Shown piece by piece: positions 15,019-21,990 of a stretch of 22,577 bases of DNA. The notes under the pieces were generated by a model, which saw only the letters and a list, made by a program, of their open reading frames with translations, was not told the origin of the DNA and did no database searches. The position numbers and the translations under genes are program-made. This DNA is from Clostridia bacterium (GTDB lineage Bacteria > Bacillota > Clostridia > TANB77 > UBA1234). Each line of letters begins with the position of its first letter. Positions within the stretch are counted from its first letter, which is position 1. The stretch is taken from positions 1 to 22,577 of the forward strand of contig CAAEBC010000026.1 of the NCBI GenBank assembly GCA_900753975.1, read 5' to 3'.

Positions 15019-15903
15019 ATGAACTTACTTACGTTCATGGAAGACGCAAACTATAATGATTTCTTGCTAGAGCAAAAACAGATTAAGAAAGATCTGGTTT
15101 ATGATTTGGCGAGGCGTTGCGGTTTTAAAGTTTTAACGCATAGTACAGAAGGGAGAGTGTACTATAGATTAAAAAAGGTGGGAATACCTTGTGAGAGACT
15201 TTATACGCATGAAGAAAAGACTACGTTTAATTATTTGGATTTGGCTGATTTACATATAGGCAATTCGGATTGCCAGATTGGTAAGATACGGTGTGTTCTA
15301 GATGAAGCTTTGAAAAATAATGTTGACTATGTTTTTATTGCGGGAGATATATTAGATGGTGTCACGTATCCTAGAAGAAAGAATGTTTCAGAGATTTATA
15401 GATGTCAGATTGGTATAGCATATCTTCTTTTTAAGGATTATCCTACTTTGGATTTTAGGGTTATTCCTGGAAACCATGACTTTACGTTTGATTCGTTTGG
15501 AATTAGATCTCCACTTCGTTTTCTGGAAGAACGTTTGCGAGCAGATGGGTGTAAGTTTACGGTTTATGATGGCTATATTCAAGACTTTGAGATGGCTGGC
15601 GTTATCAAAAGAATGATGCATTTGGAAAGTTTCTATTATCAAGATAATGTACTTTCCGCTATTGAGAGACTTCATGTTTTTAAAGAGCATGGAGGACTTC
15701 AAGTAAAGTGCATTGATGGCGTCAGGAGACCGATTAGGTTTCTTCAGTGTGGACACGTTCACAAGACCGTAGAAATATACAATTCTGATTTTAACGTATA
15801 TATTACTCAACCTGGCTGCTTTATAAAAGATAAAAACTACTATAGCCCTTCAATTCATGTGATTGGAGAGGTACTTGATGATTTGAAGATTGTACGTGGA
15901 TGA
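15019..15903 (+). CDS. Calcineurin-like metallophosphoesterase
   Basis: The 294-aa protein carries the two-metal phosphoesterase signature: D77-L-H79, GDILDG (D110, D113), GNHD (N152, H153) and GHVH (H246, H248), with a possible further histidine at 201. The first 68 residues form a separate small domain (LVYDLARRCGFKVLTHSTEG, VYYRLKKVGIP) that looks like a DNA-binding winged or helical module, so the substrate could be a nucleic acid; this is inference. No signal peptide. The ATG follows GGAGGTGG, and an in-frame stop lies 8 codons upstream. It has its own promoter and terminator and stands alone in the accessory patch after the tRNAs. Codon use is less AT-biased than in the housekeeping genes. 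Confidence 0.85.
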   Translation: MNLLTFMEDANYNDFLLEQKQIKKDLVYDLARRCGFKVLTHSTEGRVYYRLKKVGIPCERLYTHEEKTTFNYLDLADLHIGNSDCQIGKIRCVLDEALKNNVDYVFIAGDILDGVTYPRRKNVSEIYRCQIGIAYLLFKDYPTLDFRVIPGNHDFTFDSFGIRSPLRFLEERLRADGCKFTVYDGYIQDFEMAGVIKRMMHLESFYYQDNVLSAIERLHVFKEHGGLQVKCIDGVRRPIRFLQCGHVHKTVEIYNSDFNVYITQPGCFIKDKNYYSPSIHVIGEVLDDLKIVRG

Positions 15904-15907
15904 AATC

Positions 15908-15951
15908 AAAAGACTTAAAGTATGAATATTTTCATATTTTAAGTCTTTTTT
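15908..15951 (+). terminator. Terminator of the metallophosphoesterase gene
   Basis: AAAAGACTTAAA pairs with TTTAAGTCTTTT (core 15911-15919 with 15938-15946), and the inner TATGAA/TTCATA pairs on the same axis. A T-run follows. Confidence 0.87.
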
Positions 15952-16089
15952 GTGTAAGTATGAATATTGGTATAAGATTGTTTAAAAATTGTAAAAAGGT
16001 ATTATTAACAAAAATCTTTATTAAACGTAAATTCCTATGCGTAAGGTAGCAGTTTGAGGAAAATATGATAAAATAATTTCGATATTATG

Positions 16090-16118
16090 TTGACTGAAAG
16101 CAGAATTTATAGTATAAT
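16090..16118 (+). promoter_or_regulatory. Promoter of the HTH-PIN-like gene
   Basis: TTGACT (16090-16095) and TATAAT (16113-16118) are exactly 17 bases apart, near consensus, giving a leader of about 95 bases. Confidence 0.75.
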
Positions 16119-16220
16119 CATTATGGTTTCAAGAGATATTTGAAAGGAGCTATTTGGAATCAAATGCTTTGGTCGAGTAAGGTATGACATACATAGTACT
16201 CAGAAAATAGGAGGATTCAG

Positions 16221-16862
16221 ATGATGAAGAATTTCGGCAAGGAATATTACGTGCAGAGCATTAGACAGGAAAACAAGACGTTGACCGAAATCGCAGCGGA
16301 GACGGGTGTCAGTATAAACACCGTGAAAGCACGCATTAAGAAGTGCTATCAGAGAAAAGCATGGGCTGAAAGGCTCATAGCAATCGCACTGGAAAACGAA
16401 AAAGAGCAGAAGGAAAAACAGCAAAAACAGCAAAAGATGGTACAGGCAGAGGTAGTTGACAAAAAGAATGTCGTGACTGATGAAACGAAGACGGAGAAAA
16501 AGGCGATTCTGATTGACACCTCAATGCTTCTCAATTATCCTGAAGCATTATCCAAAAAGGATGAGAAGCTTTTGATACCGAGATTTTGCTGGCATACGGC
16601 GATGAAGATCGTTGAAGGTGAAAAGAAAACCAATCCCTCGCTTGCCATTAAGCATGAGGAAGCGATGTCCAATTTGGATGTGGAGGAGGTATTCATTCAG
16701 AGTCTGCCTTACATCCATCGGGTCCCGGAGAGGGTCAAGCCTCACTCTGTGATGTTTCTTAAGTACCTTGTGAAACTTCGCGAGACTAATCCGGAGATTA
16801 GAACTCTTACGTGCTCCAGGGAGATAAAAGAAATTGCATCGCTGAATGGTATTACCTTGTAA
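16221..16862 (+). CDS. HTH plus PIN-like domain fusion protein
   Basis: The 213-aa protein starts with a helix-turn-helix (about 18-46: TLTEIAAETGVSINTVKARI). A charged coiled-coil linker rich in K/E/Q follows (about 57-95), then a domain with PIN-fold features: a first strand AILIDTSMLL (D99) and a last strand and helix TLTCSREIKEIASLNGI (195-211), matching the usual 'TNDRDF..A...GI' end. The central aspartate usually seen in PIN nucleases is not obvious (KPHSVMFLKYL), so activity is uncertain. SD AGGAGG is 6 bases before the first ATG; the second ATG is also possible. The gene is clearly richer in G and C than the rest of the window and has its own promoter and terminator, signs of transfer. 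It could act as a DNA-directed regulator or a solitary toxin-like RNase. Confidence 0.6.
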   Translation: MMKNFGKEYYVQSIRQENKTLTEIAAETGVSINTVKARIKKCYQRKAWAERLIAIALENEKEQKEKQQKQQKMVQAEVVDKKNVVTDETKTEKKAILIDTSMLLNYPEALSKKDEKLLIPRFCWHTAMKIVEGEKKTNPSLAIKHEEAMSNLDVEEVFIQSLPYIHRVPERVKPHSVMFLKYLVKLRETNPEIRTLTCSREIKEIASLNGITL

Positions 16863-16906
16863 GCAATTGCAATGGTGACAGTCTCATAATATGAGCCTAT
16901 GAACAA

Positions 16907-16946
16907 AAATGGATTTGCATCGAAAGATGTAAGTCCATTTTTTTAT
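16907..16946 (+). terminator. Terminator of the HTH-PIN-like gene
   Basis: A 15-bp stem (16907-16921 with 16926-16940, two wobble pairs) is closed by a GAAA tetraloop and followed by seven T. Confidence 0.9.
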
Positions 16947-17015
16947 TAAATTTCGTTCTTCTCTTTTCTCATTTTTGATTTTATGATATCATATTTATTA
17001 TTTGGAGGCGATATG

Positions 17016-18329
17016 ATGAAATCAATAATTATTTTAATAAGTAAATTTGTTTATTGGATTGGCAAACTTGTTGGAAAAGGCAGTAGCTTACCAGGACAAA
17101 TAGCTCTTAAACTTGATAAAAATATTTTGAAAAAAATAAAATTGCCAGATAATATTATTGTTGTTACTGGAAGTAACGGAAAAACTTCAACTGTTGAAAT
17201 GATATATAAAGTTCTAACAAACGCAGGTTTTTCTGTTGGATGTAATTTAGAAGGTTCTAATCAAACTGAAGGTGTTACAACAATGATTTTAAATAATTCT
17301 TCACTTAGTGGAGTAGTAGATAAAGATATTTTGGTTATTGAAAGTGATGAAAGATATTTAAGACATACACTTAAATTCTTCAAACCTAAATATCTTGTTG
17401 TTACAAATTTGTATAGAGATCAAATGACAAGAAACGGTCACCCAGAAGTAATTTACGATATAATTAACGAAGCTATAACAGCAGATATTCATTTGATTTT
17501 AAATACTGATGATCCTTTATCTTCTTTATATGGATATAAAAGAGACAAGGTTACTTATTTCGGTATGAATGAAAATGGCTTGTCTAAGCATGAAAATAAT
17601 AGTAGATATGATGATGGAAAATATTGCCCAAATTGTATGGGACTTTTAAAATATGATTACTATCACTTTAACCACATAGGCAGTTACAAATGCGAAAAAT
17701 GTGGACATTCTAGGAAAAATCCAAACTATGCAGTAACTGACATAAACTTAAAGACAGGCGAAATAGTGATAAATAACAAATATAAGATAGAAATGACTCT
17801 TCGCAGTATTTATAATGCTTATAATATACTAGCTACATTTGCTGTTGCTAGACTTTTCGGAGTTGATGAAAATAAAATAGTAGATACATTAAATGATTAT
17901 GTCGCAAAAAATGATAGAATTCAAACTTTTGACATAAATGGTCATAGTGGAATGCTTCTTACTTCTAAGCACGAGAATTCTATTTCATATAATCAATCTT
18001 TGTCATATATAGTAAATCAAGATAAAGATTGTACTGTTGTTATAATAATTGATGCAGTTAGCAGAAAATATTTTACAAGCGAAACATCTTGGATTTGGGA
18101 TATTGATTTTGAGCTTTTAAAGGCAAATTGCGTTAAGAAAATTATTTTAGCTGGTAAGTATGTAAATGACTTAGCAGTTAGATTTGAGTATTCTGGAATT
18201 GATTTAAATAAAGTTACGATGAAAGCAGATTTAGATGAAATGATGAAAGAAACAAAAGAAAATTCTATTGGTGATGTTTATGTTGTTACATGTTTTTCTG
18301 ATAGAATGAAGTTTTTAGATAGGAGGTAA
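17016..18329 (+). CDS. murT: Lipid II isoglutaminyl synthase, Mur-ligase subunit MurT
   Basis: The 437-aa protein activates the alpha-carboxyl of D-Glu in lipid II for amidation, using ammonia from GatD. The ATP loop TGSNGKTST is at 51-59. A four-cysteine zinc ribbon inserted in the central domain (C204, C207, C226, C229: CPNC, CEKC) is specific to MurT within Mur ligases. The C-terminal domain (about 315-437) matches DUF1727, with NQSLSYI and VYVVTCFSDR. The first in-frame ATG (16983) lies before the SD GGAGG (17004-17008), so ATG 17016 (or 17013) is the start. It is followed by gatD four bases on. Confidence 0.95.
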   Translation: MKSIIILISKFVYWIGKLVGKGSSLPGQIALKLDKNILKKIKLPDNIIVVTGSNGKTSTVEMIYKVLTNAGFSVGCNLEGSNQTEGVTTMILNNSSLSGVVDKDILVIESDERYLRHTLKFFKPKYLVVTNLYRDQMTRNGHPEVIYDIINEAITADIHLILNTDDPLSSLYGYKRDKVTYFGMNENGLSKHENNSRYDDGKYCPNCMGLLKYDYYHFNHIGSYKCEKCGHSRKNPNYAVTDINLKTGEIVINNKYKIEMTLRSIYNAYNILATFAVARLFGVDENKIVDTLNDYVAKNDRIQTFDINGHSGMLLTSKHENSISYNQSLSYIVNQDKDCTVVIIIDAVSRKYFTSETSWIWDIDFELLKANCVKKIILAGKYVNDLAVRFEYSGIDLNKVTMKADLDEMMKETKENSIGDVYVVTCFSDRMKFLDRR

Positions 18330-18333
18330 GCAG

Positions 18334-19062
18334 ATGAAAGCAAAATTATTGCATTTGTATTATGATTTGCTAAACCTATATGGAGAATATGGAAATGTTT
18401 TGATTATGAAAAAACATTTGGAAGATCAGGGATTTGAAGTTGAGCTTGATAAAAAAACTGTTGGCGATGCTATAGATTTTAGTGAATATGATTTTGTATA
18501 TATGGGATGCGGAATGGAAAAAAATCTAGACTATGTTTTGAATGATTTGAAGAAATATGCAAAGGATATAAATCTTGCTCTTGAAAATAAGAAGGTATTT
18601 TTATGTACAGGCAATAGCTTTGAAATGTTTGGAAAATCGATTGATAAAAAAGCAGGACTTTGCATATTAGATTACGAAACTGTTAGGTTAAAAGATAGAG
18701 TTACATCAGATGTCATATATAAGAGCAAATACTTTGAAACAAAGGTAGTTGGCTTTGTAAACAAAATGACGGAGATGTATCACAATATGTCACCACTTTT
18801 TGAGGTAGAATTTGGTGTTGGTGAAAACAAGAGAAATGACTATGAAGGAGTTAAGTATTTAAATTTATATGGCACTCATGTTTCAGGTCCAATACTTGCT
18901 AGAAATCCTGAGTTTTTGAAAAAACTTGTTACCACAGTTGGTGAAAATATAGATAGTAAATTTACATACAAAGAAATAGACTATCCTTATGAAGAAGCAG
19001 GATATAAGTTAGTTTTAAGCGAACTTGAAAAGAGAGAGCAAGAAGAAAAAAGTAGAAAATAA
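18334..19062 (+). CDS. gatD: Lipid II isoglutaminyl synthase, glutaminase subunit GatD
   Basis: The 242-aa class I glutamine amidotransferase supplies ammonia to MurT for amidating D-iGlu in peptidoglycan stem peptides. The nucleophile is C91 in FLCTGNSFEMFG, and the partner histidine is H182 in YGTHVSGPILARNPEF, spaced as in staphylococcal GatD. The N-terminal LLHLYYDLLNLYGEYGNV is a hallmark of the family. The SD AGGAGG overlaps the end of murT and is 7 bases from the ATG, indicating coupled translation. The C-terminal tail is charged. Transcription ends at the hairpin just before spoIIID. Confidence 0.95.
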   Translation: MKAKLLHLYYDLLNLYGEYGNVLIMKKHLEDQGFEVELDKKTVGDAIDFSEYDFVYMGCGMEKNLDYVLNDLKKYAKDINLALENKKVFLCTGNSFEMFGKSIDKKAGLCILDYETVRLKDRVTSDVIYKSKYFETKVVGFVNKMTEMYHNMSPLFEVEFGVGENKRNDYEGVKYLNLYGTHVSGPILARNPEFLKKLVTTVGENIDSKFTYKEIDYPYEEAGYKLVLSELEKREQEEKSRK

Positions 19063-19066
19063 CATG

Positions 19067-19097
19067 TAGTAATAACGAACTCCCTTTCTGAATACAT
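19067..19097 (+). promoter_or_regulatory. spoIIID: Possible sigma-E-like promoter for spoIIID
   Basis: AATACATT (19091-19098) resembles the sporulation sigma-E -10 (CATACAxT), and GTAATAA sits about 17 bases upstream. The -35 is weak. If real, transcription would begin near 19105, within or after the hairpin loop, and leave out its 5' arm. Confidence 0.3.
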
Positions 19098-19129
19098 TTT
19101 ATTAAAGTGTATTTAGAAGGGGGTTTTTT
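19081..19129 (+). terminator. murT-gatD terminator whose 3' arm contains the spoIIID SD
   Basis: A 16-bp stem (19081-19096 with 19108-19123, including G-U pairs) is followed by TTTTTT. The 3' arm ends in AGAAGGGGG, which is also the SD of spoIIID, 7 bases before its GTG. Confidence 0.8.
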
Positions 19130-19130
19130 C

Positions 19131-19385
19131 GTGGAAAAGTTTTACATAGATGAACGCGCTATAAGTCTTGCACATTATATAATTGATTCGAAGGATACTG
19201 TTAGAGGCGCTGCACGAAAATTTGGGATAAGTAAAAGTACTGTACATAAAGACGTTACGGAACGTCTTAGGAAGATAAACCCGTCTTTAGCTTTAGAGGC
19301 TAAGAAAGTGCTTGATGAGAATAAGGCTGAGAGACATATACGAGGAGGAGAGGCCACTAGACAGAAGTATATACATTTGAGATAA
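19131..19385 (+). CDS. spoIIID: Sporulation transcriptional regulator SpoIIID
   Basis: The 84-aa DNA-binding protein controls mother-cell gene expression during sporulation. The helix-turn-helix covers about 23-45 (TVRGAARKFGISKSTVHKDV), and the basic C-terminal tail (RHIRGGEATRQKY) is typical of the family; length is close to the B. subtilis protein. An upstream in-frame GTG at 19107 lies before the SD AGAAGGGGG, so GTG 19131 is the start (MEKFYIDERA). It marks the organism as an endospore former. It is monocistronic, with terminators on both sides; the SD overlaps the upstream terminator. Confidence 0.95.
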   Translation: MEKFYIDERAISLAHYIIDSKDTVRGAARKFGISKSTVHKDVTERLRKINPSLALEAKKVLDENKAERHIRGGEATRQKYIHLR

Positions 19386-19389
19386 AATC

Positions 19390-19430
19390 ATAAGGTCTGA
19401 TAAAACTTTTATCGGACCTTATATCTTTTT
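19390..19430 (+). terminator. Terminator after spoIIID
   Basis: ATAAGGTCTGATAAAA pairs with TTTTATCGGACCTTAT (one G-U) with almost no loop, followed by a T-run. Bases 19392-19413 are identical to 2542-2563 in the long palindrome. Confidence 0.85.
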
Positions 19431-19484
19431 AAAGCCTAAACTGGTAACACCAAATTGCTGTAAAACCATTTATGTAGTTTTCTC

Positions 19485-19513
19485 TTTTCACTAAAATTTC
19501 TATGTGATATAAT
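19485..19513 (+). promoter_or_regulatory. Promoter of the hydrolase-lemA-ruvB-queH operon
   Basis: TATAAT (19508-19513) with an extended TGA and a weaker -35 TTTTCA (19485-19490), 17 bases apart, about 25 bases before the start codon. Confidence 0.6.
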
Positions 19514-19537
19514 GTTGTAGGAATAGAGGTGTTTGAA

Positions 19538-20467
19538 ATGTCAGAAAATATTGAAGAAATTAAGTTCCTAAGCTCAGATGGTGAACATAATATTTATGCT
19601 AAGTTTATGTGGCCAGCGGGAGAGATTAAAGGCGTTGTTCAAATTTGCCATGGAATGAATGGATATATAGGAAAATATGATAAGATGGCAAGTTTTCTTT
19701 TAAGTCAAGGCTATGCTGTTTGTGGACATACTAGTATTGGACATTGGGATAGTGTAAGTTCAAAAGACGAACTTGGATTTTTTGGTGAATTTAATGGATA
19801 TAAATATTTAATAAAAGATACGGAGAAGATGACTAAGCTTATTAAAAGAAAATTTTCTGACAAAAATATTATTTTATTTGGTCATTCGATGGGGTCTTTT
19901 ATTGCTAGATGCTGTGTTTCTGAAATTGGTAAGGAGTTTGTAGGGGCTATTTTTTCTGGCACTGCTGGTCCTCAACCACTTGCAGATTCAGGAATTCAGT
20001 TTGCAAATGTGATTATTCAAAAAAAGGGTTACAGATATAGAAGTAGAAAACTTTATAAAGTTTTATTTGATTTTGCCAATAGAGAAATAAAAAATCCTAC
20101 TTCAGATATGGCTTGGGTAAGCACAAAATATGATGGTAAAAAAGATAGTAAGTCTGACTTTCTTTTTACTGTTACAGGGCTTAGAGATGTTTTAAATTTG
20201 ATAAAGAGATGTAATGATGTAAAGAAAATAGATTCGGTGCCAAAAGATTTACCTTTGTACTTTTTCGCAGGTACTGGAGATCCTGTTGGAGAATATGGAG
20301 AGGGAGTTAAAAGAGCGATTAAACTATATAAAAAGGCTGGCATTAAAGATGTTGAAGTTGATTTGTATGAGGGCGATAGGCATGAATGTTTTAATGAGTT
20401 TAATGAAGATGAGGTATTTAGCAATATGATGAATTGGATTAGAAAATATTGTGATGGGAGAAAGTAA
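19538..20467 (+). CDS. Alpha/beta hydrolase (monoacylglycerol lipase-like, S33 type)
   Basis: The 309-aa cytoplasmic hydrolase has HGMNG (oxyanion region, 38-42) and nucleophile elbow GHSMGS (S117). Probable catalytic acid is D248 in GTGDPVG, and the histidine is H282 in EGDRHECFNE. The pattern fits the lysophospholipase/monoacylglycerol lipase group, which usually cleaves ester bonds of lipids; the actual substrate is unknown. The GTG at 19529 overlaps the SD (AGAGGT), so the ATG at 19538 is the start. It leads an apparent four-gene operon, with its stop two bases before the next start. Confidence 0.88.
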   Translation: MSENIEEIKFLSSDGEHNIYAKFMWPAGEIKGVVQICHGMNGYIGKYDKMASFLLSQGYAVCGHTSIGHWDSVSSKDELGFFGEFNGYKYLIKDTEKMTKLIKRKFSDKNIILFGHSMGSFIARCCVSEIGKEFVGAIFSGTAGPQPLADSGIQFANVIIQKKGYRYRSRKLYKVLFDFANREIKNPTSDMAWVSTKYDGKKDSKSDFLFTVTGLRDVLNLIKRCNDVKKIDSVPKDLPLYFFAGTGDPVGEYGEGVKRAIKLYKKAGIKDVEVDLYEGDRHECFNEFNEDEVFSNMMNWIRKYCDGRK

Positions 20468-20469
20468 TT

Positions 20470-20952
20470 ATGTGGTTTAGCTTGATATTTTTATTACTTG
20501 TTATATTTGGCTACTACTTTTATGGAACTTATTTAAAAGAATATTTTGAAGTAAAAAAAGTTTACGAGACTTTGCAAAAAATTTTAGATACTAGGGATTT
20601 GCTTCTTTTAGATTTGTCTCATGATAAAGTGGACAAAAAAGAATTTGCGAAGATATTAAGTCTTATTGATAAAAGAAAAGAGACGAGAAATTCAGGATAT
20701 ACTGTTAGAATGAATGCAGATGTTGAGCTTAGTAATGAGCTTAAAAGTTTTTATAAGAGCTTAGCGAAAATCTTGGATAATGATTTTTCAAAAGAGCTAG
20801 TGTCACGTATTGTTGAACTTGAGAAGCAAGCGAGAAAAACAAGAATTAGTTATAACGATGCAGTAGAAAGATATAACAATAATTTGATATTGCATAAAAA
20901 AGTTTGCATGAGATTTATACACATGAAACCGCTTGATACGTATAAAATTTAG
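20470..20952 (+). CDS. LemA-like membrane protein
   Basis: The 160-aa protein has one N-terminal transmembrane segment (about 2-20) and a long helical bundle. The C-terminal ARKTRISYNDAVERYNN followed by MRFIHMKPLDTYKI matches the LemA family end (R..YN.AV..YN, then F....P..Y), though the family's usual N-terminal part is diverged. The SD-like GGGAGAAAG overlaps the end of the hydrolase gene, so the two are coupled. LemA proteins have no established biochemical role in most bacteria. Confidence 0.65.
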   Translation: MWFSLIFLLLVIFGYYFYGTYLKEYFEVKKVYETLQKILDTRDLLLLDLSHDKVDKKEFAKILSLIDKRKETRNSGYTVRMNADVELSNELKSFYKSLAKILDNDFSKELVSRIVELEKQARKTRISYNDAVERYNNNLILHKKVCMRFIHMKPLDTYKI

Positions 20953-20988
20953 TTTTTGAAATTTATAAGAAAGGAAAATATAGTAAAG

Positions 20989-21990
20989 ATGGAAGAAGAA
21001 AGAATTGTATGTCCGGGGCTTGGAGAAAGTGATAATGATATTGAGCAAACACTAAGACCTAGACTTTTAGAAGAATATATTGGACAAGATAAAGTAAAAG
21101 AAAATATGCGAGTTTATATAGAGGCTGCTAAAAAAAGAGGAGAGACTTTGGACCATACTTTATTATATGGACCTCCAGGTCTTGGAAAGACAACACTTTC
21201 TAATATTATAGCAAATGAGATGAATGCAAATATTAGAATTACTTCGGGACCAGCAATTGAAAAACCAGGTGATTTAGCTGCACTTTTGACTAATTTAGCA
21301 CCTGGCGATGTTTTATTTATCGATGAGATTCATAGATTGAATAAAAGCGTTGAAGAAGTTTTGTATCCTGCATTAGAGGATTTTGCACTTGATATAATCA
21401 TAGGAAAAGGGCCAAGTGCAAGGTCGATAAGACTTGACTTGCCGAAGTTTACACTTATTGGTGCTACAACAAAGGCAGGAAGTTTGTCTTCACCTCTTCG
21501 CGATAGATTTGGAATAATACATAGACTTGAACTATATAGTAATGAAGATTTAGCAACTATTGTTAAACGTTCGGCTAGAATTTTGAAAATAGAAATAACT
21601 GAAAAAGGTGCAGCTGAAATAGCTTCTCGTTCAAGAGGTACACCTAGAATTGCAAATAGACTTTTAAAGAGAGTTAGAGATTTTGCTGATATAAAAGCAG
21701 ATGGCAAAGTAACAGATGAAATTGCAGATAAAGCACTTAGCCAGCTAGAAATAGACAAGCTTGGGCTTGATAATATTGATAGGGAAATATTAAATACAAT
21801 TATAAAGAAATTCGCAGGTGGACCTGTTGGAGTTGAAACTTTGGCAGCGACAATAGGCGAAGATATAGATACGATTGAGGATGTTTATGAACCTTATTTG
21901 ATGCAGATTGGATTTTTAAATAGAACTCCAAGAGGAAGGATGGCTACGATTTCTGCTTATGAACATATGGGGGTGGCTTATGAAAAATAG
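20989..21990 (+). CDS. ruvB: Holliday junction branch-migration ATPase RuvB
   Basis: The 333-aa AAA+ motor drives branch migration with RuvA. Walker A GPPGLGKT is at 61-68 and Walker B with DEIH at 112-115; sensor 1 GATTKAG and the arginine-finger region SPLRDRFG follow, and the C-terminal winged helix ends in RTPRGRMAT. The TTG at 20956 lacks an SD, so the ATG at 20989, preceded by AAGGAAAA, is preferred. No ruvA is next to it in this window; the partner must lie elsewhere. It overlaps queH by 11 bases. Confidence 0.96.
   Translation: MEEERIVCPGLGESDNDIEQTLRPRLLEEYIGQDKVKENMRVYIEAAKKRGETLDHTLLYGPPGLGKTTLSNIIANEMNANIRITSGPAIEKPGDLAALLTNLAPGDVLFIDEIHRLNKSVEEVLYPALEDFALDIIIGKGPSARSIRLDLPKFTLIGATTKAGSLSSPLRDRFGIIHRLELYSNEDLATIVKRSARILKIEITEKGAAEIASRSRGTPRIANRLLKRVRDFADIKADGKVTDEIADKALSQLEIDKLGLDNIDREILNTIIKKFAGGPVGVETLAATIGEDIDTIEDVYEPYLMQIGFLNRTPRGRMATISAYEHMGVAYEK

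Larger units (their letters stand above)
15904..16220. other. Intergenic region with terminator, promoter and a leader
   Basis: This stretch has the terminator at 15908-15951, about 130 bases in which I see nothing, the promoter at 16090-16118, and a leader of about 100 bases. The leader has an SD-like AAAGGAG (16143-16149) followed by very short frames: TTG at 16154 (8 codons) and ATG at 16164 (7 codons). Neither is firmly supported. Confidence 0.5.

Noticed and set aside
15388..15810. 140-aa minus-strand frame inside the phosphoesterase gene
   Set aside because: The plus-strand frame has all the metal-binding motifs, a promoter and a terminator; the antisense frame has none.
14271..16980. 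Phage or island attachment site at the tRNA-Leu 3' end
   Set aside because: I saw no second copy of the tRNA 3' end downstream and no integrase gene.
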